Positions 57,645 to 64,000 of a stretch of DNA of 64,000 bases are shown one piece after another (position 1 is the first letter of the stretch; the number at the start of each line of letters is the position of its first letter). The notes beneath the pieces were generated by a model. That model ran no database searches, was not told where the DNA came from, and worked only from the letters and a program-made list of their open reading frames with translations. Made by a program: the position numbers and the translations under genes. The DNA is from Mycolicibacter heraklionensis (lineage in GTDB: Bacteria; Actinomycetota; Actinomycetes; Mycobacteriales; Mycobacteriaceae): positions 4,158,880 through 4,222,879 of the forward strand of contig NZ_CP080997.1 in NCBI RefSeq assembly GCF_019645815.1, written 5' to 3'.

Positions 57645-58420
57645 TGACTGGTCAGGGGCTCGGGCGCACCGCCGTCGGCGCCGTCGAGGTCCTCCACCGA
57701 TTCGTCGTCCCCGTCGTCCCCCTCGTCGTCGGAGGCGGCCGAGGAATGACCCCGCACCGGCCGGACAGCCTTGTATCCGACGTTGCGGACCGTGCCGATC
57801 AACGACTCGTATTCCGGCCCCAGCTTGGCGCGCAACCGCCGGACGTGCACGTCGACCGTGCGAGTACCACCGAAGAAGTCGTAGCCCCAGACCTCTTGCA
57901 ACAACTGCGCCCGGGTGAACACCCGGCCGACATGTTGGGTGAGGTACTTCAGCAGCTCGAACTCCTTGTAGGTCAGGTCCAGCGGCCGGCCCCGCAGCCG
58001 CGCGGTGTAGGTGCCCTCATCGATCACCAGCTCGCCGAGCTTGGTCTGGCCCGACGCCTGCTCGGCGGCCGGCGCGCCGCGGCGACCGGTCAGCAGGCGC
58101 AACCGGGCGTCGGTCTCGGCGGGCCCGGTACCTGGAAGCAGAATTTCGTCGATACCCCACTCGGCGTTGACCGCCACCAGTCCGCCCTCGGTCACGATGG
58201 CGACCACCGGGACCGACCCCGCGGTGGCACTGAGCAGCCGGCACAGTCCGCGCGCCGCGGCCAGATCGGTGCGCGCGTCGACCAGAACCACCTCGGCCGA
58301 ACCGGCCTCGAGCAGCGCAGAAACCTCTGGCGCCGCTGTCCGCACGGTGTGCGCAAGCAGGGACAGCGACGGCAGCACCCCGTCGGGGTGCAGGTCAGCG
58401 GTCAACAGCAGTAGCTCCAA
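57641..58420 (-). CDS. glnR: nitrogen response regulator GlnR (OmpR family)
   Basis: The 259-residue protein has an atypical receiver domain with an aspartate in VVLVDARTDL, and a C-terminal winged helix (LTYKEFELLKYLTQHVGRVFTRAQLLQEVWGYDFFGGTRTVDVHVRRLRAKL). GlnR of actinobacteria is an orphan regulator that activates ammonium assimilation genes. A long acidic tail (DDEGDDGDDESVEDLDG) follows the winged helix. The TTG start is supported by the MELLLLTADL N-terminus, as in other mycobacterial GlnR proteins. It is divergent from lmeA. Confidence 0.93.
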   Translation of the reverse strand: MELLLLTADLHPDGVLPSLSLLAHTVRTAAPEVSALLEAGSAEVVLVDARTDLAAARGLCRLLSATAGSVPVVAIVTEGGLVAVNAEWGIDEILLPGTGPAETDARLRLLTGRRGAPAAEQASGQTKLGELVIDEGTYTARLRGRPLDLTYKEFELLKYLTQHVGRVFTRAQLLQEVWGYDFFGGTRTVDVHVRRLRAKLGPEYESLIGTVRNVGYKAVRPVRGHSSAASDDEGDDGDDESVEDLDGADGGAPEPLTSQ

Positions 58421-58480
58421 CGAGGCCCTCCAGCGTCCCAGGTGATCTAACGATAGCGTGCGACCTGCCAGAATGACCGA

Positions 58481-59272
58481 GTGCGCAGGGTGCTTATCGG
58501 TATGTCGGCCGCGTTAGCGGCCCTGGTCGTGGTTGCCGTCGGGGTCGATTTCGGCGTCAGCGTCTACGCCGAGTACCAATTGTCCCGGGCGGTACGCCGC
58601 GCCACCGACCTCCGCGCGGACCCGTTCGTGGCCATCCTGGGCTTCCCGTTCCTGCCGCAGGCGCGCCGCGATCACTACGACGAGGTGGAGATCAAGGCGC
58701 CCGCCGTCGAGCAGCCGATGATCGGCAAGTCGATGCTGGAGGCCACCATGCACTCGGTCGACCTGACCGAAGCCACGTGGCGGTTCCGGCCGGACGCCCC
58801 GATCCCGGTGGCCAGGTTGGAGAGCCGGATTATCATCGGCTCTGTGCATTTGGGCCGCTACCTGGGCATCCGCGACCTGATGGTGGAAGCCCCGCCGGCC
58901 GAGACCAATGACAACACCGGCGGCACCACCGAATCCGGAATCTCCAGTAGCCACGGACTGGTATTCACCGGCACCCCAGCGGGTTTCGGCAAACGGGTGA
59001 GTGTGGCGGTGGACCTGTCGATCGCCGGGCCGGACCACAGCACGTTGGTCATCACCCCGACCGGCATCCTCACCGGCCCGGACACCGCCGACCAGGATGT
59101 GCCCGACGCGCAGCGTGCCGCGGTGCTCACCGCATTCCGCGGCAGCCTGCCCCAGCAGCGGCTGCCGTTCGGGTTGGTCCCGACCAGTCAGGGCGCCCGC
59201 GGCTCCGATGTGATCATCGAGGGCATCGCCGACGACATGACGGTCACCTTGCCGGAGTTCCGCCAGCGATGA
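58481..59272 (+). CDS. lmeA: DUF2993 lipid-binding cell-envelope protein LmeA
   Basis: This 263-residue DUF2993 protein has an N-terminal membrane/signal segment (VLIGMSAALAALVVVAVGVDFGVSV). The mature part begins with a helix bearing LSRAVRRATDL and FVAILGFPFLPQA, then beta-rich repeats. LmeA binds phospholipid and supports lipomannan elongation in M. smegmatis. The place next to glnR and a thioredoxin matches Rv0817c. The stop overlaps the thioredoxin start (ATGA). Confidence 0.9.
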   Translation: MRRVLIGMSAALAALVVVAVGVDFGVSVYAEYQLSRAVRRATDLRADPFVAILGFPFLPQARRDHYDEVEIKAPAVEQPMIGKSMLEATMHSVDLTEATWRFRPDAPIPVARLESRIIIGSVHLGRYLGIRDLMVEAPPAETNDNTGGTTESGISSSHGLVFTGTPAGFGKRVSVAVDLSIAGPDHSTLVITPTGILTGPDTADQDVPDAQRAAVLTAFRGSLPQQRLPFGLVPTSQGARGSDVIIEGIADDMTVTLPEFRQR

Positions 59273-59703
59273 GCATCGTTGCGATCGTTGCCGCCCTGGT
59301 GTTCGCCGGTGCGATCGGCTGGTGGCTGAACCGACGGGCCGGAGTGTTGCGCGAGCTGCCCGACTCCCGGACCGGCGACGACGCCACCGCCGATTCCGAT
59401 GCCGCCTTTCTGGGGCTGGAACCCGGGCGCCCGGCGGTGGTGCACTTCTCCGCGCCGTGGTGCGGACCGTGCGCCGGCGTGCGCCGGGTGGTGGAAAAGG
59501 TCTGTGACGACCTCGGGGGCCCGGAGAAGGTGGCTCATCACGAAGTCGACATCGATGCCAACCCCGATGCCGCCCGCAGGTTCTCGGTGCTGTCGCTGCC
59601 GACCACAGTGATCTTCGACACCGACGGGCGCCAGCGGTACCGCATCGCCGGTGTCCCCACATCGGCGGACCTGCGTTCCGCACTGGAACCTCTGTTGGCC
59701 TGA
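59269..59703 (+). CDS. thiX: membrane-anchored thioredoxin-like protein
   Basis: The 144-residue protein has a hydrophobic N-terminal helix (IVAIVAALVFAGAIGWWL) and a thioredoxin domain with the active site W-C65-G-P-C68 in HFSAPWCGPC and the cis-proline loop LSLPTTVIF. It is likely attached to the membrane; which side the domain faces is not clear. It overlaps lmeA (ATGA). It corresponds to Rv0816c. Confidence 0.92.
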   Translation: MSIVAIVAALVFAGAIGWWLNRRAGVLRELPDSRTGDDATADSDAAFLGLEPGRPAVVHFSAPWCGPCAGVRRVVEKVCDDLGGPEKVAHHEVDIDANPDAARRFSVLSLPTTVIFDTDGRQRYRIAGVPTSADLRSALEPLLA

Positions 59704-59719
59704 CCGGCCCTGCGTTGGG

Positions 59720-59725
59720 TACGCT
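59720..59725 (+). promoter_or_regulatory. -10 element of the leaderless sulfur operon
   Basis: TACGCT is followed by 7 nt and then the GTG of the polycysteine leader ORF at 59733. This is the canonical spacing for a leaderless transcript. Confidence 0.65.
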
Positions 59726-59732
59726 GTACGTC

Positions 59733-59822
59733 GTGTTCGCCCGCACTGAGCTTGTGCTCACCAAGCGCCGCACAGTCGACCTGTGCCGCACCGCGGGCTG
59801 CTGCTGTTGTCGTTGTCGCTGA
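59733..59822 (+). CDS. leaderless polycysteine leader peptide (cysteine-responsive attenuator ORF)
   Basis: This 29-codon frame encodes a peptide ending in AGCCCCRCR, with six cysteines in the last 12 residues. GTG starts right at the expected transcription start. In M. smegmatis a leaderless polycysteine ORF upstream of this same operon (DUF4395, cysA2, sseC2) attenuates expression when cysteine is plentiful. Cysteine shortage stalls ribosomes at the Cys codons and opens the downstream genes. The sequence, the position and the operon downstream all match that case. Confidence 0.85.
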   Translation: MFARTELVLTKRRTVDLCRTAGCCCCRCR

Positions 59823-59840
59823 GACGCGCGTTTTCGCGTC
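59823..59840 (+). promoter_or_regulatory. attenuator-type hairpin after the polycysteine ORF
   Basis: GACGCG-CGTTTT-CGCGTC forms a 6-bp stem directly after the leader stop codon. A ribosome stalled at the cysteine codons just upstream would affect its folding. It lies 75 nt before the DUF4395 start. Confidence 0.5.
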
Positions 59841-59914
59841 GCTATCGGAGCCGCCCGGGAAGCCGTGGCATGTCTCCACCAGCCACTCGCCACGACAACA
59901 ACAGGGAGCATTTC

Positions 59915-60379
59915 ATGCGGGACATCGACACCGACACCACCCAAATACAACAGGTAGACGTCCGGGGTCCCCGGTTCGCGGCCTGGATCACCACCGCCGT
60001 ACTGGTGGCCGTCCTACTCATCTCCGCACTCAGCCCGCTGGGTGCGGCCACCCTGCTGGCCGCCCAAGCCGTCGTGTTCGCGGTCGGTGCGGCATGGGGC
60101 CCCCGCCGCCACCCCTACGGACGGCTGTTCGCCCGGCTGGTGGCGCCGCGGCTGGGGCCGGTCACCGAGCGTGAGCCGGTGGCGCCGCTGCGCTTCGCCC
60201 AGCTCGTCGGCCTGGTGTTTGCCGTGATCGGCGTCGCCGGCTTCGCCTTCGCCCCGGCGCTCGGCCTGATCGCGACGGCGTTTGCGCTGGCGGCGGCCTT
60301 CCTCAACGCCGCCTTCGGCATCTGCCTGGGCTGCCAGCTCTACCCACTCGTCGTACGCCTGCGGCCGACCACGGCGTGA
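59915..60379 (+). CDS. DUF4395 membrane protein
   Basis: The 154-residue protein has four hydrophobic helices (AAWITTAVLVAVLLISAL, GAATLLAAQAVVFAVG, LVGLVFAVIGVAGFAFA and LIATAFALAAAFLNAAFGICLGCQLY). The C-terminal FGICLGCQLY carries a CxxC. DUF4395 proteins accompany sulfurtransferases and may move or sense sulfur species at the membrane. AGGGAGC lies before the ATG. It is the first gene after the leader peptide. Confidence 0.88.
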   Translation: MRDIDTDTTQIQQVDVRGPRFAAWITTAVLVAVLLISALSPLGAATLLAAQAVVFAVGAAWGPRRHPYGRLFARLVAPRLGPVTEREPVAPLRFAQLVGLVFAVIGVAGFAFAPALGLIATAFALAAAFLNAAFGICLGCQLYPLVVRLRPTTA

Positions 60380-60419
60380 CCACAGCATTTCCCTGGAAGT
60401 AACCGGAAAGGATTCCCCC

Positions 60420-61253
60420 ATGGCACGCTCGGACGTCCTGGTCTCCACCGACTGGGCTGAGAGCAATCTCGACGCGCCCAACACCGTCTTCATCGAAGTC
60501 GACGAAGACACCAGCGTTTACGACATCAACCACATTCCGGGTGCGATCCGGCTGGACTGGCGCAAGGACCTGCAGGACCCGGTACGGCGCGACGTCATCG
60601 ACGAGGCCGCGTTTTCCAAGCTGCTCTCCGAACGCGGCGTCGCCAATGACGACACCGTGATCCTCTACGGCGGCAACAACAACTGGTTCGCCGCCTTCGC
60701 GTACTGGTACTTCAAGCTCTACGGCCACGAATCCGTCAAGCTGCTCGACGGCGGCCGCAAGAAGTGGGAGCTCGACGGGCGTCCGCTGTCGTCCGAAACC
60801 GTCAGCCGGCCGGCCACGTCGTACAGCGCCAAGCCGCTGGACGAGTCGCTGCGGGCCCGCCGCGACGAGGTAATCGCCGCGATCAACACCAAGAACCTCG
60901 TCGACGTGCGCTCGCCCGAGGAGTTCTCCGGCAAGATCCTGGCCCCGGCGCACCTGCCTCAGGAGCAGAGCCAGCAGCGCGGCCACGTCCCGAGCGCGAT
61001 CAACGTGCCGTGGAGCCGTGCCGCCAACGAGGACGGCACCTTCAAGTCCGACGAGGAGCTGGCCAAGCTCTACGCCGACGCCGGCCTGGATGGTCACAAG
61101 GAGACCATCGCCTATTGCCGTATCGGTGAGCGCTCGTCGCACACCTGGTTCGTGCTGCGTGAGCTGCTCGGACATCGCAACGTCAAGAACTACGACGGTA
61201 GTTGGATGGAATACGGCTCCCTGGTGGGCGCCCCGATCGAATTGGGAAGCTGA
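60420..61253 (+). CDS. cysA2: thiosulfate sulfurtransferase (rhodanese) CysA
   Basis: This 277-residue protein has two rhodanese domains. The C-terminal catalytic loop is C233-R-I-G-E-R; the N-terminal domain is inactive-like. GSVLDGG-type and WELDGR segments match the family. It transfers sulfur from thiosulfate or a related donor to a thiol acceptor. It corresponds to Rv0815c, which has the same length. GGAAAGGA precedes the ATG. It is followed after 1 nt by sseC. Confidence 0.95.
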   Translation: MARSDVLVSTDWAESNLDAPNTVFIEVDEDTSVYDINHIPGAIRLDWRKDLQDPVRRDVIDEAAFSKLLSERGVANDDTVILYGGNNNWFAAFAYWYFKLYGHESVKLLDGGRKKWELDGRPLSSETVSRPATSYSAKPLDESLRARRDEVIAAINTKNLVDVRSPEEFSGKILAPAHLPQEQSQQRGHVPSAINVPWSRAANEDGTFKSDEELAKLYADAGLDGHKETIAYCRIGERSSHTWFVLRELLGHRNVKNYDGSWMEYGSLVGAPIELGS

Positions 61254-61254
61254 T

Positions 61255-61557
61255 ATGTGCTCTGGACCCAAGCAAGGACTCGCACTGCCGGCCAACGTCG
61301 ACCTGGAGAAGGAGACCGTGATCACCGGTCGCGTGGTGGACAGCTCCGGTGCGTCCGTCGGCGGCGCGTTCGTGCGGCTGCTGGACTCCTCGGACGAGTT
61401 CACCGCTGAGGTCGTCGCCTCGGCCACCGGTGACTTCCGGTTCTTCGCCGCTCCAGGCGCCTGGAGGGTGCGCGCCCTGTCCTCGGCCGGTAACGGTGAC
61501 GCCGTGGTGACCCCCTCCGGGGCGGGCATCCACGAGGTCGACATCAAAGTCGCCTGA
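61255..61557 (+). CDS. sseC2: DUF1416 sulfur-metabolism protein SseC
   Basis: This 100-residue DUF1416 protein begins MCSGPKQGLALP and contains a transthyretin/CNA-B-like beta sandwich pattern (VITGRVVDSSGASVGGAFVRLLD and GDFRFFAAPGAWRVRALS). The partner of CysA in mycobacteria is SseC; its biochemical role is not established. The spacing of one base to cysA means tight co-translation. It corresponds to Rv0814c. Confidence 0.92.
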   Translation: MCSGPKQGLALPANVDLEKETVITGRVVDSSGASVGGAFVRLLDSSDEFTAEVVASATGDFRFFAAPGAWRVRALSSAGNGDAVVTPSGAGIHEVDIKVA

Positions 61558-61567
61558 CGACTCGCGA

Positions 61568-61573
61568 TAGACT
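61568..61573 (+). promoter_or_regulatory. -10 element of a leaderless small gene
   Basis: TAGACT is followed by exactly 7 nt and the GTG at 61581. This close match to the mycobacterial -10 consensus supports a separate promoter between sseC and the nitrobindin gene. Confidence 0.6.
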
Positions 61574-61580
61574 CCCTCCC

Positions 61581-61679
61581 GTGGTGTTGTTCTTCGAGTT
61601 GATGCTGGTGGCGGCGACTGGCCTGATCACCTGGTTCGCGCTGTACACGCTGTATCGGCTGATCACCGACGAGATGTGA
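61581..61679 (+). CDS. 32-residue single-pass membrane peptide, leaderless
   Basis: The frame encodes a peptide with one hydrophobic helix (LFFELMLVAATGLITWFALY) and a short basic/acidic tail (TLYRLITDEM). The GTG start lies 7 nt after a TAGACT -10. The stop TGA overlaps the GTG start of the nitrobindin gene (GTGA), so translation of the two is coupled. The function is unknown. The start, overlap and hydrophobic pattern make it very likely to be a real gene despite its size. Confidence 0.7.
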   Translation: MVLFFELMLVAATGLITWFALYTLYRLITDEM

Positions 61680-62353
61680 GTGCCTCCGACGGGGGCGCGC
61701 CGGGTGACGGTGAGCGCCAGGTCGACCGGGGTTCCGGCGACCGCGCGGTAGCCGCCGCCGCTGAGCGTGCCAAGCAGACCGCGGCACGCAACATCCCGGT
61801 CTTCGATGACCTGCCGTTCAGCGATACCGCCAACCTGCGCGAGGGCGCGAACCTGCACGACGCCCTGTTGGCGCTGCTGCCCTTGGTCGGGGTGTGGCGT
61901 GGTGAGGGTGTCGGCCACGGGGCGCACGGCGACTACCGGTTCGGTCAGCAGATCGTGGTGTCCCACGACGGCGGCGACTACCTGAACTGGGAAGCGCGGT
62001 CCTGGCGGATGGCCGACGACGACGAAGCATGCGAACCGGCCCTGCGCGAGACCGGCTTCTGGCGGTTCGTGAACGATCCGGACGACCCCGACGAGTCCCA
62101 GGCCATCGAACTGCTGCTGGCGCACTCCACCGGCTACGTGGAGCTGTTCTATGGCCGCCCGCACGGCCCGGCCTCCTGGGAGCTGGTCACCGATGCGCTG
62201 GCGCGCAGCAAATCGGGGGCACTGATCGGCGGGGCCAAGCGGCTGTACGGAATCGTCGAGGACGGCGACCTGGCCTACGTCGAGGAGCGGGTGAACGCCG
62301 ACGGCGAGCTGGTGCCGCACCTGTCGGCCCGGTTGTCCCGCTTCGTGGGCTGA
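61676..62353 (+). CDS. nitrobindin-family heme-binding protein
   Basis: This 225-residue protein has a disordered charged N-terminus (1-40) and a fatty-acid-binding-protein-like beta barrel. The barrel has the nitrobindin motif GVWRGEGVGHG near residue 73 and a C-terminal SRFV with VPHLSARL, where the heme-ligand histidine lies. Nitrobindins bind ferric heme and can isomerise peroxynitrite to nitrate. It corresponds to Rv0813c. The GTG start overlaps the stop of the 32-residue peptide gene. Confidence 0.88.
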   Translation: MSASDGGAPGDGERQVDRGSGDRAVAAAAERAKQTAARNIPVFDDLPFSDTANLREGANLHDALLALLPLVGVWRGEGVGHGAHGDYRFGQQIVVSHDGGDYLNWEARSWRMADDDEACEPALRETGFWRFVNDPDDPDESQAIELLLAHSTGYVELFYGRPHGPASWELVTDALARSKSGALIGGAKRLYGIVEDGDLAYVEERVNADGELVPHLSARLSRFVG

Positions 62354-62364
62354 TCCTTTGCGAT

Positions 62365-62419
62365 GACTCTGCGCTGAGGGCGGGCGCTTCTCGCACTCTT
62401 GCGCCGTGGCCGCAGAGTC
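62365..62419. terminator. inverted repeat between convergent genes
   Basis: GACTCTGCG (62365-62373) and CGCAGAGTC (62411-62419) are exact reverse complements. Inside, GGGCGC and GCGCC can pair to extend the structure. It lies between the nitrobindin gene and the convergent pabC-like gene, so it can end transcription from either side. Confidence 0.6.
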
Positions 62420-62426
62420 AACGCCG

Positions 62427-63296
62427 TCAGTGGCCGATCGCGGTGTCGACCAGTCCGGCGAATTCCTCCTCGGGCACCCGCGGGTGCAGTGCCCGGCCGT
62501 CCAAGGTGTGCACCCGCGCCGCCAGGGTGATGCTGGAGACCAGCCAAATATCCTGCGCCGCAGCCAGGTCCGCTGGCCGCAACGGGGTGTACTCGCATTG
62601 GTAGCCCGCGCCGCGGGCCACCTCGAACAGCGCCTCCTGGGTGGTGCCGCGCAGGATCGGGTGGGACAACGGCGGGGTGATGAGCCGTCCGGGTTCCACC
62701 AGCACCACCGTGGAGCGCGGCCCCTCCAAGACGAAGCCGTCAGAGCTGATGAAGATGACGTCGTCGGCGCCCTGTTTCGCGGCGTACCGCAGCGCCGCCA
62801 TGTTCACCGCGTAGGACAGCGTCTTGGCGCCGGCCAGCAGCCACGGCATCTCCAGCCCCTGCGTCGACAGACCACGGTCCAAGGTCACCACAGCCACGCC
62901 CTCACGGCGCGCGTCCGCGATACGTTCCGGCAGCGGAGTCAGCATCACGTATGCGGTTGGTGCCGAGCCGTTTTCCCGACCCCGGCTGTAGATCATCCGC
63001 AGCGCGCCCTCGCCCGTCCCGGCCCACTGCCGCACCGCCTCGTCGACGGCGCGGCGCCAGTCGTCGAGGTTCGGAGCGGGCAGGTCCATCAGCTCGGCGG
63101 ATCGCGCCAGTCGCCGCAGGTGGGCGTCGAGCAGGCAGGCGGCGCCGTCGCGCACCAGCAGCGTCTCGAAGACCCCGTCGCCGCGCAGCGCGGCCAGGTC
63201 GTCGGCGTGCAGCAGCGGGGAGTCGGCCGCAGCGAGCCCGCCGCCCACGGTGACGATCGTCATGACGCTGTCTTCCACATCGGCCTCGGCTGCCAT
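62427..63296 (-). CDS. pabC: PLP-dependent aminodeoxychorismate lyase/branched-chain aminotransferase family
   Basis: This 289-residue fold-type IV PLP enzyme has RGDGVFETLLVRDG near residue 45, the PLP lysine in GAKTLSYAVNM and the C-terminal GTTQEALFEVARG, as in 4-amino-4-deoxychorismate lyase. It may make p-aminobenzoate for folate. It matches Rv0812 in position and length. ATG 63296 gives the same length as that protein; ATG 63263 (MTIVTVGGG) is also possible. It is divergent from the YgfZ-like gene, which also concerns folate. Confidence 0.85.
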   Translation of the reverse strand: MAAEADVEDSVMTIVTVGGGLAAADSPLLHADDLAALRGDGVFETLLVRDGAACLLDAHLRRLARSAELMDLPAPNLDDWRRAVDEAVRQWAGTGEGALRMIYSRGRENGSAPTAYVMLTPLPERIADARREGVAVVTLDRGLSTQGLEMPWLLAGAKTLSYAVNMAALRYAAKQGADDVIFISSDGFVLEGPRSTVVLVEPGRLITPPLSHPILRGTTQEALFEVARGAGYQCEYTPLRPADLAAAQDIWLVSSITLAARVHTLDGRALHPRVPEEEFAGLVDTAIGH

Positions 63297-63319
63297 GGAC
63301 CGTGAGCGTAGCGGCTCCG

Positions 63320-63325
63320 TAGAGT
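63320..63325 (+). promoter_or_regulatory. -10 element of the YgfZ-like gene
   Basis: TAGAGT is followed by 6 nt and the GTG at 63332, consistent with a leaderless transcript. The 35-nt gap to the divergent pabC-like start leaves no room for separate long leaders. Confidence 0.5.
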
Positions 63326-63331
63326 TGACAC

Positions 63332-64000
63332 GTGTCCGCCGTCCCCGCACCCGATTCCGGCCCCGACGCGGGCGCCATCTGGCACTACGGCGACCCGTTC
63401 AGTGAGCAGCGCAGCGCCGAAACCGCCGCCGTGCTGGTGGATCGCTCCCACCGGGCGGTGCTCTCGCTGAGCGGCGCGGACCGCAAGACGTGGCTGCACA
63501 GTCTGTCGACGCAGCACGTCGCCGATCTTCCCGACGGCGCCAGCACCGAGAACCTGACCTTGGACGCCAAGGGGCACATCCAGAATCACTGGATCCAGAC
63601 CGATCGCAGCGAGCGGACCTACCTCGACACCGAGCCGTGGCGGGGCGCGCCCTTGGCCGAACACCTGCGCAAGATGGTGTTCTGGGCGGACGTCACCGTC
63701 ACCGAGCCGATCGATCTCGCGGTGCTGTCGCTGCTGGGTCCCGACCGGGATGCCCCGGCCGTCCTCGACGCGCTGGGGCTGGCCGCACCGCCCGGGGCTA
63801 CCGCGGTACCGCTTCCGGATTCCGAGGGTTTCGTTCGACGAACGCCCGGCCACGACACGCTGGAACTGCTGGTACCGCGCGCCGACAAGAGCGGGTGGCA
63901 GCGTCGGCTGACCCAGGCGGGGGTGCGCCCCGCCGGAATATGGGCCTACGAAGCCGCCCGGGTGGCCGCGCGGCGCCCGCGGCTGGGCGTGGACACCGAC
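63332..64000 (+). CDS. YgfZ/GcvT-like folate-binding protein, 3' end outside window
   Basis: The first 223 codons of a folate-binding YgfZ family protein are present: WHYGDPFSEQRSAETAAVLVDRSHRAVLSLSGADRKTWLHSL, then NLTLDAKGHI, and near the edge YEAARVAARRPRLGVDTD, which precedes the usual family signature. YgfZ proteins use tetrahydrofolate and help iron-sulfur enzyme maturation. The reading frame stays open to the window end. The position next to the pabC-like gene matches Rv0811c. Confidence 0.88.
   Translation, partial: MSAVPAPDSGPDAGAIWHYGDPFSEQRSAETAAVLVDRSHRAVLSLSGADRKTWLHSLSTQHVADLPDGASTENLTLDAKGHIQNHWIQTDRSERTYLDTEPWRGAPLAEHLRKMVFWADVTVTEPIDLAVLSLLGPDRDAPAVLDALGLAAPPGATAVPLPDSEGFVRRTPGHDTLELLVPRADKSGWQRRLTQAGVRPAGIWAYEAARVAARRPRLGVDTD

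Overview
The window is GC-rich actinobacterial DNA from a non-tuberculous mycobacterium (Mycobacterium or Mycolicibacterium type). The evidence is gene content and order. From about 36 to 64 kb it carries genes known side by side in mycobacteria: desA1, dus, an LCP ligase, phoY2, pstS3-pstC2-pstA1, pknD, mshD, glnR, lmeA, a thioredoxin, cysA, sseC, a nitrobindin, a pabC-like lyase and a YgfZ-like protein. Leaderless starts (TANNNT about 7 nt before an ATG or GTG) and frequent GTG starts fit the same group. I see no tRNA, rRNA, CRISPR array, IS element or phage gene.

The left part (1-35.9 kb) is a dense catabolic island. It encodes a DUF35-thiolase fusion (cut by the window edge), an alpha/beta hydrolase, a beta-hydroxyacid-type dehydrogenase, two P450s each with its own small ferredoxin, two Rieske oxygenases, one KshB-like flavin/2Fe-2S reductase, a Baeyer-Villiger monooxygenase, two SDRs, two aldehyde dehydrogenases, an acyl-CoA ligase, two paired FadE heteromers plus a single FadE, a crotonase, a MeaB GTPase, two unlike amidohydrolases, CMD, SnoaL and DUF1330 accessory proteins, and four TetR regulators. 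Many joints are ATGA/GTGA overlaps. The likely logic is oxygenation of a hydrophobic cyclic substrate, ring opening, CoA activation, beta-oxidation and aldol-type cleavage. The substrate cannot be read from the sequence. A palindrome GAGAAT-N3-ATTCTC occurs at four promoter regions of the island, with weaker copies at two more, so most of it probably forms one regulon.

Inside the island (19.3-22.4 kb) is a separate module: orphan oxidase subunit III-like and IV-like proteins, two mutually similar multi-pass membrane proteins of unknown function, and a TetR gene. Three TAGCC-type palindromes flank the TetR gene. No subunit I or II is present, so this is not a complete terminal oxidase.

The middle (36-45 kb) is housekeeping: stearoyl-ACP desaturase, tRNA dihydrouridine synthase (whose expected GTG start reads GTA), LCP ligase, PhoU-type regulator and HrpA helicase. 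From 45.3 to 56.6 kb is an expanded phosphate-uptake locus. It has three PstS lipoproteins, two PstC/PstA pairs and two nearly identical tandem PstB ATPases, plus PknD. PHO-box-like repeats with 11-nt spacing precede two pstS genes, and a 57-bp tandem repeat lies between pstA1 and pknD. From 56.7 to 64 kb are mycothiol synthesis, nitrogen regulation and a sulfur operon headed by a leaderless polycysteine leader peptide. A 32-codon leaderless membrane-protein gene follows.
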